The notes under the pieces are model-generated. The model did not search any database, had not been told where the DNA came from, and saw only the letters and a program-made list of their open reading frames with translations. A DNA stretch of 64,000 bases from Pseudobacter sp. (GTDB lineage Bacteria > Bacteroidota > Bacteroidia > Chitinophagales > Chitinophagaceae): NCBI GenBank assembly GCA_017849455.1, contig JAFIGX010000014.1, positions 62,001 to 126,000 on the forward strand, in the 5' to 3' direction. Of this stretch, positions 16,755-25,118 are shown piece by piece; within the stretch, counting starts at the first letter, position 1, and each line of letters starts with the position of its first letter. Made by a program: the position numbers and the translations under genes.

Positions 16755-19700
16755 TTAAAAACTGAGACTGAGGTTGAAAAGGATCGTGCGCGTGGTGGGT
16801 GGACTGGAATTTTCAAAACCCACGGCATTGGTGCCTGTTGCGAACACGGATTCCGGATCGATACCTCTTACATGGCTGGTGATCATCCAAACATTATTGC
16901 AGGATACCCCTACCCTTGCTCTCTGGATGGGCGTTTTGTTCAGGAATTTACCGGGCAGTTCATAGCTGAGCTGAATATTACGCAAACGGACATTCGTAGC
17001 ATCGTAAATATTCGCTTCCGTGATGCCCAGGTTGTTGACGGTAATGGCTTCCCAGTATTGCTGCGGTGTGATGGCATTGGTATTCTTCGTATAACCGCCG
17101 CTGCCATCAGCTACTACTCCATCCACGGTGATCTTTTCGCGGCCCCCGTTCATTACGGTAACGCCGGCGGAACCGTTACGCTGCATCGCAACCTGGGTAG
17201 CGGAGAAAATTTCGCCGCCGATGCGGGCATCGATCAGGAAGGCCAGCGTAAAACCTTTGTAGCCGAAACTGTTCGTGATCCCGATCAGCGCTTTGGGCTG
17301 CTGGTTGCCCAGCTTCACATTCGTGCGGTTGCCATCGCGTTGAGGGAGACCGGTGCCTGAGAGGATCAGTTGCCCGTAGTAAGGGCTCTTGGTATCCAAC
17401 ATGCGGGTGTACATGCTTCCATAGATATCTCCGTACAGCTCGCCTTTTTTAGCCACTACGGAAACATCGTCATAAGAGCCCAATGGATAGAGCATCACAC
17501 TGTCTTTCGTGGAAATATCGATGATCTTGTTCCTGTTGGCGCTGAAATTTGCTGAAATATTCCAGTTGAAACCAGTGGGATTGCTGAAGATCCTGGCATC
17601 TGCCATCACTTCGAAGCCGCTGTTCTGGATATTGCCGGCATTGATCTTCCTGAAATTATAACCGCTGGAAGGGTCCATCGGCAGGTCGATGAGCTGATAG
17701 GTAGCATTGGATTTGTAATAGCTGAAATCCAGTCCTATCCTATTGTTCAGGAATCGCAGCTCGGCGCCGGCCTCGAACGACTTGATCAGTTCGCTCCTTA
17801 CGTTGGGATCATAGAGCACCTCTTTCCGGCTGGCATTGGTATTGCTGTTGGGATCGTTTTCTATATTGTAAGTATTATACAATTGATAAGGGCCCATATC
17901 ATTACCCACAGTAGCATAGGAAGTTCTCAGCTTTCCGTACGTGAGCCAGCCGGGCAATCCTTTGAACGATTCCGTGAATACATACGAAAGGCTTACGGAA
18001 GGATAAAAATAGGAACGGTTCACTTTGGCAAGCGTAGATGACCAGTCATTCCGGAAAGTGGCGTCCAGGAAGAGGTATCCATCCCAGTTCACCCCAACCG
18101 ATCCATAAACGGAATTGATCCTTTGCTCGCTGGCCTCATCCTTGATATCCGGTGGGTTCTTGCCATTGCGCAAGGAGAAGAGATTGGGCACTTTCAATTC
18201 TCCGGCATCCAGGTAAAGCCTGGCGTTCTTTTGCCTCATGAGGTTACCGCCCAGGGTGATATTACCTCCGAGCTTTCCGAGCACATCGTCTTTTTTGGCG
18301 GTAATGAGTGTGCTGTAATTTGTTTCGGAAAAGGTTTGCTTACCGTTGGCATATCTGCCATTGATTGCGACCGGGCTGCCTGCATATACTTTGGATTCAA
18401 CATTGGTAGTGTACATATCAGAACCGGCTTTGATCTCTGCATCGAGCCATTCGGTGAATTTATATTTCAGCGACCCGGTGAGGATGTAACGATCACGTAT
18501 ATCCTGGTTCAGGTTGTACCTGCTTGACCAGTAAGGGTTCACCTGGTTACCGATGCCATACCAGATCATATTGCCGTATTGGTCAACGGCATTTTTGAAC
18601 TGCCGCACATCCATGCTTACGGGCATCAGGTATAACAGGGAGGAATAGTTGTTGAGGTTCGATCCGCCCTGGGGCCTGTTCCTGGCATTGGCATTGGAAT
18701 ACTGGATCTTGGTATCCAGCGTCCAGCGGTCGTCCTTGCCGAACCTGCTCACCTGCCGGCCTGTAAGGTTGATGCGGGTAAGCTTGGTGCCCGGAATGAG
18801 GCTCTTGTCGTTGAAATAGTTGATGGAAGTATATACGGAAGTGTTCTTGTATTGTTGCTGGAAAGACAGGTTATGATTATTGCTGACCCCGTTCCGGAAG
18901 AAATTATCGACATTATTATAAGCCTGGAGATTTTCTTTTTGTCCGTTCCAGTTGGTCACTTCCTGCCCGGTGATCTGCGGCCCCCAGTTGCTTCCGCTGA
19001 TCTTGTCGAAAATACCATTGGAGCCTTGCCCGAAGGTCCGCTGCATATCGGGGTTGGTGAAAATGCTTTCGAATCCAAGGGTGGAAGAAAGCGTGATACC
19101 GATCCCTTTTTGTTTTTTCCCGGTTTTGGTGGTAACGAGTATGGCGCCATTTCCCGCGCGACTTCCATACAAAGCGGCAGCAGTAGGGCCTTTGAGGACT
19201 GAAATACTTTCGATATCCTCCGCATTCAGGTCGGCCAGGCCATTGCCCATATCGAGCCCCGGGTTCCAGTAATCGTTATTTTCTTTGGCGGCCCCGATGG
19301 ATTTGGTCACGCCCACGAAATTGTCGACCGGAACACCATCTACTACAATAAGGGGTTGGTTCTTTCCGGTGAGCGAGTTATTACCGCGCAGGTTGATCTT
19401 GGAAGAGCCTGCCGGGCCATTGCTGGAGCGGATCACCTGCAAACCTGCCACTACGCCGGAGAGGGCGTTGGTGAGGTTGGGCTCACGGGCATCAATAAGC
19501 GTTTTGCTTTTTACTTCCTGCATGGCGTAGCCAAGGGATTTTTTTTCGCGTTTGATACCGAGGGCTGTTACCACTACTTCATCGAGACCGGCAGCGGCCT
19601 GGTGAAGCGTGATATTGAGGGGAGCATCCCCTGCGGCGGATTCGATCGTGGCAAACCCTACTGAAGTAATGACGAGGGTGGCGCCGGGCAATACCTGAAG

Positions 19701-19889
19701 GCGGAAAGCGCCCTGGGCATCGGATACCACTTTGTTGCTGGTACCTTTTTCGCTGATCGTAGCAGAGACGACCGGGTTACCATCGGCGTCTTTCAGTGAG
19801 CCCGTAACCCATTTTTTTTCCTGTGCGGTAGCGGTGAGAAAGCACAGGGCTGCAGAGCATGTCAGCAGCAGGCAAAGCAATTTTTTCAT
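16755..19889 (-). CDS. susC: SusC/RagA TonB-dependent transporter (pair 2)
   Basis: A 1044-residue outer-membrane transporter. It has a signal peptide (MKKLLCLLLTCSAALCFLTATA), a carboxypeptidase-regulatory-like domain (about 28-105), then a plug with VVVTALGIKREKKSLGYA, SGVVAGLQVI, INLRGNNSL and SVLKGPTAAALYGSRAGNGA. The barrel ends in RTILFNLSLSF. The ALGIKREKKSLGYA form marks the SusC subgroup usually paired with SusD_like_2 proteins, which agrees with its neighbour. It starts 71 bases after the ROK regulator stops. The spacer contains CATCC and GGATG arranged as an inverted repeat around 19929-19947 but no clear -7 box, so it may be read from the ROK promoter. Confidence 0.95.
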   Translation of the reverse strand: MKKLLCLLLTCSAALCFLTATAQEKKWVTGSLKDADGNPVVSATISEKGTSNKVVSDAQGAFRLQVLPGATLVITSVGFATIESAAGDAPLNITLHQAAAGLDEVVVTALGIKREKKSLGYAMQEVKSKTLIDAREPNLTNALSGVVAGLQVIRSSNGPAGSSKINLRGNNSLTGKNQPLIVVDGVPVDNFVGVTKSIGAAKENNDYWNPGLDMGNGLADLNAEDIESISVLKGPTAAALYGSRAGNGAILVTTKTGKKQKGIGITLSSTLGFESIFTNPDMQRTFGQGSNGIFDKISGSNWGPQITGQEVTNWNGQKENLQAYNNVDNFFRNGVSNNHNLSFQQQYKNTSVYTSINYFNDKSLIPGTKLTRINLTGRQVSRFGKDDRWTLDTKIQYSNANARNRPQGGSNLNNYSSLLYLMPVSMDVRQFKNAVDQYGNMIWYGIGNQVNPYWSSRYNLNQDIRDRYILTGSLKYKFTEWLDAEIKAGSDMYTTNVESKVYAGSPVAINGRYANGKQTFSETNYSTLITAKKDDVLGKLGGNITLGGNLMRQKNARLYLDAGELKVPNLFSLRNGKNPPDIKDEASEQRINSVYGSVGVNWDGYLFLDATFRNDWSSTLAKVNRSYFYPSVSLSYVFTESFKGLPGWLTYGKLRTSYATVGNDMGPYQLYNTYNIENDPNSNTNASRKEVLYDPNVRSELIKSFEAGAELRFLNNRIGLDFSYYKSNATYQLIDLPMDPSSGYNFRKINAGNIQNSGFEVMADARIFSNPTGFNWNISANFSANRNKIIDISTKDSVMLYPLGSYDDVSVVAKKGELYGDIYGSMYTRMLDTKSPYYGQLILSGTGLPQRDGNRTNVKLGNQQPKALIGITNSFGYKGFTLAFLIDARIGGEIFSATQVAMQRNGSAGVTVMNGGREKITVDGVVADGSGGYTKNTNAITPQQYWEAITVNNLGITEANIYDATNVRLRNIQLSYELPGKFLNKTPIQRARVGVSCNNVWMITSHVRGIDPESVFATGTNAVGFENSSPPTTRTILFNLSLSF

Positions 19890-19960
19890 TGCAGATGTAC
19901 TTGTTTTTGGTTAAGAAATACAGTTCCCATCCTGTGATAAGGATGCGGACCTGTCAGAAG

Positions 19961-21172
19961 TCAGGCGTACGTCATTTTTGGATTTTTTCGATGGGGCAGG
20001 ATCTTGTCGTAATGTTCCATGACCAGTGCGGCAGCTCCCAGTCTTTCCGCCTCATAGCCGAGTGGTGAGATCATGATCTCGATGTTCTCGGCTATTTTGG
20101 GGATGCAATGTTCATTCAGGGCCTGCTGAATGGGCGCCAGCCAGAGCTTTCCGGCCAGGGCTCCCCTGCCGCTCAGCACGATCAGTTGGGGGTTCAATAT
20201 GTGCATCAGGATCGATACACCCCGTCCGATATTGTAGGCCGCTTCGGATAAGAGTTCGATGGCATATTTATCGCCGTTGACGGCTGCGTTCATGATAGCA
20301 CGGAAAGTGTCTTCCACATGGTCCAGTGTGAGGTTTTTCAATTTGGAAGTCCTGCCTTCGGCCAGTCCCTGGATCGCTTTTTCGGCTATTACGAACAGTG
20401 AGGTCTCGGTTTCGAGGCAACCCGTCTTACCACAATTGCAGATCTTATTATTGGTGAAGAGGGGAATATGGCTGAACTCACCGGCAAACCCGTTCTGTCC
20501 GCGGAACAGGCTCCCGTTCAGCACCATACCAAGACCTATGCCCCAGCCTATATTGATCACCATGGCGTTCCTGCTGTTCTTTGCTGCCCCCAGTTTCCAT
20601 TCCGCCAGGGCGATCAGGCTGGAATCGTTGTCGATAAGGACCGGCAACCCCGTTACTAATTCAATATGACTGACGATACTTCCGTTCTCGGTCTTTAAGA
20701 ATGTGTGGTTGATCCCTTTGGCGAAATCCACAAAGCCCGGCATACCGATGCCGATACCGGCAAATTGTTCTTTGGGGATCCCCGACCCGGTAATGAATTC
20801 ATCGAGGAAGCGGGCGAGCTGATCCAGTGCGTTGGGATTATTGGCCAGGTCGAGCTCCAGTTTATCGGCTTTCTTTACATACTGGTTGTGCAAATTGAGG
20901 ATGGCGATATGGCTGATGAACTGGTCCATTGCCACCGATACGATATACATCATATTGGGTTGAACGGAGTACATCTGTGGCCGCCGGCCGCCTGTTGAAC
21001 TGGCGTGCCCGGATTCATAGACCATGCCTTCATCGACCAACTGGTTCAGCGCGCGGGCAGTATGTGGAAGACTTTTCGAGGTCAACAGGCTCAGATCAGC
21101 ACAGGACAATTCCTTGTTGAAGTACAAATGCTTGATCAGCGACTGTTTATAAAGGTTGGCTTTCTTTGGCAC
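19961..21172 (-). CDS. ROK family transcriptional regulator (NagC/XylR/Mlc-like)
   Basis: A 403-residue sugar-responsive DNA-binding protein. Residues 1-65 form a winged helix-turn-helix (SLLTSKSLPHTARALNQLVD, then the wing with GGRRPQ). The ROK sugar-kinase fold follows, with GIGIGMPGFVDF, LIDNDSS and GEFSHIPLF, and the zinc site CNCGKTGCLE that is diagnostic of ROK proteins. ROK repressors usually bind a phosphorylated or free hexose or aminosugar. Its gene is the first of a unit with susC2-susD2, so it probably controls their uptake function and itself. Three related AGTYAAYTT sites crowd its start region. The inducer cannot be read from the sequence. Confidence 0.92.
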   Translation of the reverse strand: MPKKANLYKQSLIKHLYFNKELSCADLSLLTSKSLPHTARALNQLVDEGMVYESGHASSTGGRRPQMYSVQPNMMYIVSVAMDQFISHIAILNLHNQYVKKADKLELDLANNPNALDQLARFLDEFITGSGIPKEQFAGIGIGMPGFVDFAKGINHTFLKTENGSIVSHIELVTGLPVLIDNDSSLIALAEWKLGAAKNSRNAMVINIGWGIGLGMVLNGSLFRGQNGFAGEFSHIPLFTNNKICNCGKTGCLETETSLFVIAEKAIQGLAEGRTSKLKNLTLDHVEDTFRAIMNAAVNGDKYAIELLSEAAYNIGRGVSILMHILNPQLIVLSGRGALAGKLWLAPIQQALNEHCIPKIAENIEIMISPLGYEAERLGAAALVMEHYDKILPHRKNPKMTYA

Positions 21173-21174
21173 TT

Positions 21175-21226
21175 AGTTAACTTTTAAACAAAAATCAAGT
21201 TAATTTTTCATTAAAGTAGTCAACTT
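21175..21226 (-). promoter_or_regulatory. three-site operator candidate upstream of the ROK gene
   Basis: AGTTAACTT (21175-21183), AGTTAATTT (21198-21206) and AGTCAACTT (21218-21226) share the pattern AGTYAAYTT, close to the palindrome AAGTTAACTT. Their spacings are 23 and 20 bases, about two helical turns, so a multimeric protein would meet them on one face. The first touches the ROK start codon. Autoregulation by the ROK protein is the natural reading but is unproven. I did not find the motif in front of susC1 or susC2. Confidence 0.45.
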
Positions 21227-21853
21227 CTTAAAATAAAGCAAAAAGTTTTTTCAAAAAGCGAAAAACTTATCTGGACTTTTTTCACAACTGCCTCAAAAAC
21301 AGGAAGTCTACTGTACCAAAAGCAGACATATTTTTATAAAGACTATATGAATAAAAGTTGGGAAGCTGTGATCGGCCATCTCAGTACTAAAGGAGATGGA
21401 CATACGCCGGATACCAACATGGTCCAGTCGCCCATCACTGTCTGCCACCGCAATCTGAAAGCCACCGTGCCGGTGCCTGCGGCCCTATGGCTGCCAGGAA
21501 GGGATACTAACGGAAAGAAATAAACGATCAACATGCCCGGCCCCTGATCAGTGGCCCGGGAGCATCTCTGCCCAGGTATCCGATGCATCTCTGCCCGCTG
21601 TGGAAGTGGATGGCGATACAGGTTCCAGGGTTCATCGATTTGGTGTATGTTTTGCAAAGCGCCTCACGGGCACTAACAACTGCTTCTCTGTTCCTGCAAG
21701 CGGGTTGGAGTAGTACGAAAAGGATCGTGATAGATGGGATCGATCATAGCAAAACCGCTACGGCCGTGGATTTCCGGGTAGGTGCCCAGTAAAAAGATCG
21801 GTGCGTTAAAGGGTAGCCGATAGCAAAAAAAACATAAAAATTCGTGAAGTTTT
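21227..21853. other. gene-poor stretch upstream of the ROK gene
   Basis: No frame here is convincing. An A/T-rich block (21227-21260) is followed by a plus-strand frame of 58 codons, 21347-21523, starting MNKSWEAVIGHLSTKGDGH, with a weak TATTTTTA box before it. It resembles no family I know, and overlapping minus-strand frames are equally long. The stretch could be decayed gene sequence. Confidence 0.4.
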
Positions 21854-21886
21854 TTTGGATTTCCCATTAAACAATCCGTATATTTG
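21854..21886 (+). promoter_or_regulatory. consensus promoter in the gene-free region
   Basis: TTTG (21854-21857) and TATATTTG (21879-21886), spaced by 21 bases, match the Bacteroidota sigma-A consensus fully. The -7 box lies inside a perfect inverted pair ACAATCC (21871-21877) / GGATTGT (21886-21892), a possible operator. A transcript would begin near 21893 and has no convincing gene before the hairpin at 22172. Confidence 0.5.
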
Positions 21887-21892
21887 GATTGT

Positions 21893-22200
21893 ACAAATCC
21901 CCTTTCGGCTCTCATTAGACAGGAGGTGGCGTTACCACAGACCAATCACCACAAGCTCCCTCCCAGTTAAGCTCAAGTATCCTCTTACAGTTATACCCTT
22001 ATCTGGCAATTCAATGGTAATTGCTGTATCAATGCATTTATTTTATGGCATCAACCAGGCATATCGCGTAGGCATCTTGTGGTATTCTTGGGTTGAAATG
22101 ATAGCATAATATTCGGATCAGTTCGACTATATCTCAACTTTATTTTTCGCTAGGACTTCAGGGCTAATAAAGACCGGTAGTATTTACTGCCGGTCTCTTT
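21893..22200 (+). ncRNA. candidate non-coding RNA of about 300 bases
   Basis: This transcript is defined by a full-consensus promoter ending at 21886 and a terminator-like hairpin at 22172-22200. The sequence between is not obviously coding: the longest ATG frame near the end is 31 codons (22014-22109, MVIAVSMHLFYGINQAYRVG). The early part can fold, for example GTGG/CCAC around 21925-21938. I checked by eye for tmRNA, RNase P and SRP RNA signatures and saw none. A 6S-like or regulatory RNA, or a small-protein mRNA, are the alternatives. Confidence 0.3.
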
Positions 22201-22202
22201 CC
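22145..22202 (+). terminator. hairpin element E1, terminator-like
   Basis: GACCGGTAG (22172-22180) pairs with CTGCCGGTC (22187-22195), one G-U pair, around a six-base loop and is followed by TCTTT. The 27 bases before it (from TTTCGCTAGG) closely resemble those before the second hairpin at 22281. The two 58-base elements therefore look like a duplication. Confidence 0.6.
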
Positions 22203-22251
22203 AGCACTCTCCCCCTGCTTTCCTGGCGGCCTGACTTTTTGTATCACCTCG

Positions 22252-22309
22252 TTTCGTTAAGGTTTCAGAGCTAAAAACAGGCCGGTGGTTTATACCACCG
22301 GCTTTTTCC
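22252..22309 (+). terminator. hairpin element E2, just before the dihydroorotase gene
   Basis: GCCGGTGGT (22281-22289) pairs perfectly with ACCACCGGC (22294-22302) around TTAT and is followed by five Ts, a textbook intrinsic terminator. It ends 25 bases before the ATG at 22335. It has the same length as E1, and 19 of its first 25 positions match. It either closes an upstream RNA, with the gene using the TATCTTCG box at 22311-22318, or attenuates the gene. Confidence 0.65.
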
Positions 22310-22334
22310 TTATCTTCGCTCAACTTTTTCTTCG

Positions 22335-23597
22335 ATGAACGTTCTCATACAACAAGTTACAATTGCTGATCCATTATCGCCACTACAGGGAAAGAAGCAG
22401 GATGTTTATATTGAATCAGGCATCATTAAGGATATCCAGGACAGTCTGGACCTTCCCGCCAGCCAGGTGGTGAGTGGGCACGACCTGCATATTTCACCAG
22501 GTTGGGTCGATCTATTCGCACATTTTGGTGATCCCGGCTACGAATTCAAAGAGACCCTCGAAACAGGCGCCGCTGCCGCTGCCGCCGGAGGCTTTACCGA
22601 TGTATTGGTTGTGCCCAATACGCAACCGGTCACAGACAATAAAACGCAGGCAGCGTATATCAGTCGCAGGTCAGCACAACTTCCAGTCAACGTTTATCCC
22701 ATCGGCGCCATCTCCAAAAATGCAGAAGGCAAGGACCTGGCAGAAATGTACGATATGCGAACAGCAGGGGCCATCGCTTTCAGTGACGGCTTCCATCCGG
22801 TACAATCTTCCGGCGTATTGCTCAAGGCCCTCCAATATGTAAAAGCTTTCGACGGCATCCTGATCCAGATCCCCGACGACCGGAGCGTTGGAGCCAGCGG
22901 GCTCATGCACGAAGGCATCGTCTCCACCCAGCTCGGGCTGCCCGGCAAACCCATGATGGCAGAGGAGTTACTGGTAGCACGCGATATCAAACTGGCCCGT
23001 TATGCTGAATCGAGACTGCATTTTACCGGTGTCACTTCTCCCAAATCACTCGAATATATCAGGCGCGCCAAAGAAGCCGGGCTTTCCATTACCTGCAGCG
23101 TGGCGCCCTACCATCTGTTCTTTACGGATGAGGACCTCAAACAATACGATACGAATCTGAAAGTATACCCGCATCTCCGCACCAGCGTTGAGCGCGATGC
23201 ATTGCGGAAGGCTGTGGCCGATGGCACTGTGGATTGCATAGCCTCACATCACCGTCCCCATGAATTCGACAGCAAGGTATTGGAATTCGAATACGCTAAA
23301 TATGGAATGACCGGCCTGGAAACCTGCTATGCCGTGCTCAAAACAGCGATGCCTTCCGTGCCGGATACCAGGTGGGTGGAAATGCTGAGTGTACAGCCGA
23401 GAAAAATATTCGGGCTGCCGCCCTGCACAATTCAGAAAGGAGCACCGGCGCATGTAACGATTTTCGATCCTTCCCAACAAACAATTGTCACCGATGATTT
23501 CTTCCGTTCCAAGTCCAGGAACTCCGCCTTTATCGGCAAAACCCTGGCCGGAAAAGTAAAGGGAGTGATCAACGGTGAGAAAGTAACCATACATTAA
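22335..23597 (+). CDS. dihydroorotase-like protein with degenerate metal site
   Basis: A 420-residue amidohydrolase-fold protein of the dihydroorotase family (third step of pyrimidine synthesis). The fold markers are clear: a GGFTDVLVVPNTQPVTDN block and FEYAKYGMTGLETCYAVL near the end. The catalytic signature is damaged. The usual D-x-H-x-H-x-R reads DLFAHFG at residues 59-65, so the first metal histidine is F61 and the substrate arginine is G65. The usual catalytic DHAPH reads HHRPH, with H305 in place of Asp. That pattern and length match non-catalytic PyrC'-type partners of aspartate transcarbamoylase. Bacteroidota often keep such a form besides an active enzyme. No pyrB is adjacent. It may be structural, or have a changed activity. 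Confidence 0.8.
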   Translation: MNVLIQQVTIADPLSPLQGKKQDVYIESGIIKDIQDSLDLPASQVVSGHDLHISPGWVDLFAHFGDPGYEFKETLETGAAAAAAGGFTDVLVVPNTQPVTDNKTQAAYISRRSAQLPVNVYPIGAISKNAEGKDLAEMYDMRTAGAIAFSDGFHPVQSSGVLLKALQYVKAFDGILIQIPDDRSVGASGLMHEGIVSTQLGLPGKPMMAEELLVARDIKLARYAESRLHFTGVTSPKSLEYIRRAKEAGLSITCSVAPYHLFFTDEDLKQYDTNLKVYPHLRTSVERDALRKAVADGTVDCIASHHRPHEFDSKVLEFEYAKYGMTGLETCYAVLKTAMPSVPDTRWVEMLSVQPRKIFGLPPCTIQKGAPAHVTIFDPSQQTIVTDDFFRSKSRNSAFIGKTLAGKVKGVINGEKVTIH

Positions 23598-23613
23598 CCT
23601 TAAATCATTTACG

Positions 23614-24168
23614 ATGACTGCAGAAAGCACACCCCGTAAAAAGAATATCGGATTCACTTATGGCCTCATTGGAGGATTGATCCTGGTTGTATACCTTCTA
23701 TTATTATACCTTGGTGGAGTGAGCTATTTTTTAGGTGCGCTTGGTTGGCTGGGAGCTGTCTTCATCATTGGCCTTGCCGTAATGGCCGGGATCAAGCAAA
23801 AGCAAATCAATGGCGGGTACCTCAATTTCAGCGAAGCGTTGAAAGTCGTATTTACTGTGTTCGTAGTGGCTTTTCTGATCCAAACTGTGTTTAATTTCAT
23901 TTTGCTTAATTACATCGATACCTCCTTCCGTGATGCATTGACGCTTGCTACACTCGAAAAGACGGAAGCATTCATGAAAAGGATGGGACTTTCAGAAAGC
24001 CAGATCGAAGAGGCCATGAAGAATGCCAGCAACACCAACAACTATTCTGTACGCAATGTTTCGTTGGGCTTCGGGTTTATGTGCATCATTTGCTTCCTGG
24101 TGTCATTGATCATCGCAGCGATCATCAAGAAGAAGCGACCCCCATTCGAAAATACTTTTAATCAATAG
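23614..24168 (+). CDS. DUF4199 membrane protein
   Basis: A 184-residue integral membrane protein with four predicted spans (about 14-32, 38-60, 78-100 and 150-172). The third and fourth are separated by a soluble amphipathic segment (TFRD to ASNT region, about 105-145) containing MKRMGLSESQIEEAMKNA. This architecture is that of DUF4199, a Bacteroidota-specific family of unknown function. In many genomes it lies just before a GtrB/DPMS-like glycosyltransferase, as here: the next gene begins 5 bases later. A helper role in membrane glycosylation is inference. It starts 16 bases after the dihydroorotase-like gene. Confidence 0.85.
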   Translation: MTAESTPRKKNIGFTYGLIGGLILVVYLLLLYLGGVSYFLGALGWLGAVFIIGLAVMAGIKQKQINGGYLNFSEALKVVFTVFVVAFLIQTVFNFILLNYIDTSFRDALTLATLEKTEAFMKRMGLSESQIEEAMKNASNTNNYSVRNVSLGFGFMCIICFLVSLIIAAIIKKKRPPFENTFNQ

Positions 24169-24173
24169 TAATT

Positions 24174-25118
24174 ATGGATGTATCCATTGTGGTCCCCCTG
24201 CGCGATGAAGAAGAGTCTTTGCCGGAGTTATGCGCCTGGATACAACGGGTGGTAAAAGAGAATGCCCTGTCGTACGAGATCATCCTGATCGATGATGGCA
24301 GTGTAGACAATTCCTGGGAGGTGATCGAATCCCTGCGGGCAGCCGATCCCTGCATCAAAGGGATCAAGTTCCAGCGTAACTATGGTAAGTCCGCCGCCCT
24401 CAATGAAGGGTTCAAGGCAGCCCAGGGCGATGTGGTGATCACGATGGATGCAGACCTCCAGGATAGCCCGGATGAGATCCCCGAACTCCGGCGCATGATC
24501 GTGGCCGATGGATATGATCTGATCAGCGGATGGAAGAAAAAGCGCTACGATAATACCCTCACGAAAAATATCCCCTCCCGCTTCTTCAACTGGGCCACAC
24601 GGCGGGCTTCAAAGATCAAATTGCACGATTTCAACTGTGGACTTAAAGCATACAAACGGAAAGTGGTCAAGAGCGTTGAAGTGTATGGTGAGATGCACCG
24701 CTATATTCCTGTGCTGGCCAAATGGGCCGGCTTCCGGAAGATCGGTGAGAAAGTGGTAGAACACCGCGCCCGGAAATACGGCCATACCAAATTCGGGTGG
24801 GAAAGGTTCGTAAACGGGTTCCTTGATCTGGCCTCCATCATGTTCGTAAGCAAATATGGGAAAAGACCCATGCACCTGTTCGGACTGTGGGGCACCCTCT
24901 GTTTCCTGGTGGGCTTTGTGATGGTGGTCTGGTTGATATTCTCCAAGATATACGATCCTGCCAACAGCCTTACCAATCGCCCCCCGTTCTATATTTCTCT
25001 AACGGCGATGATCATAGGGAGCCAATTGTTCCTGGCCGGCTTTCTCGGGGAGCTGTTGGTAAGGAATGCGCCCGGCAGGAATGTATACCTGATCGAAAAA
25101 AAACTGGGAGTTGAATAA
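24174..25118 (+). CDS. GT2 glycosyltransferase (GtrB/polyprenyl-phosphate type)
   Basis: A 314-residue membrane glycosyltransferase. The N-terminal GT-A domain opens with SIVVPLRDEEESLPEL and has the DDG motif (IDDGSVDNSW) and MDADLQDSPDEIP, which carries the metal-binding DxD-type acids. Two C-terminal spans (about 232-256 and 275-298) match GtrB/ArnC-like enzymes, which load a sugar from a nucleotide donor onto undecaprenyl or other polyprenyl phosphate. It overlaps the next gene by one base (TAATG), so it is translationally tied to the GDP-heptose genes. That makes a heptose a possible donor sugar, but hexoses are the usual substrates of the family. Confidence 0.88.
   Translation: MDVSIVVPLRDEEESLPELCAWIQRVVKENALSYEIILIDDGSVDNSWEVIESLRAADPCIKGIKFQRNYGKSAALNEGFKAAQGDVVITMDADLQDSPDEIPELRRMIVADGYDLISGWKKKRYDNTLTKNIPSRFFNWATRRASKIKLHDFNCGLKAYKRKVVKSVEVYGEMHRYIPVLAKWAGFRKIGEKVVEHRARKYGHTKFGWERFVNGFLDLASIMFVSKYGKRPMHLFGLWGTLCFLVGFVMVVWLIFSKIYDPANSLTNRPPFYISLTAMIIGSQLFLAGFLGELLVRNAPGRNVYLIEKKLGVE

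Noticed and set aside
21347..21523. 58-codon frame MNKSWEAVIGH... in the gene-free region
   Set aside because: Weak -7 box, no family resemblance, and competing frames of similar length. Kept only as a remark on the spacer.
21893..22200. Housekeeping RNA (tmRNA, RNase P, SRP)
   Set aside because: I looked for a tRNA-like end with CCA, the RNase P core GAGGAAAGTCC and the SRP loop, and found none.
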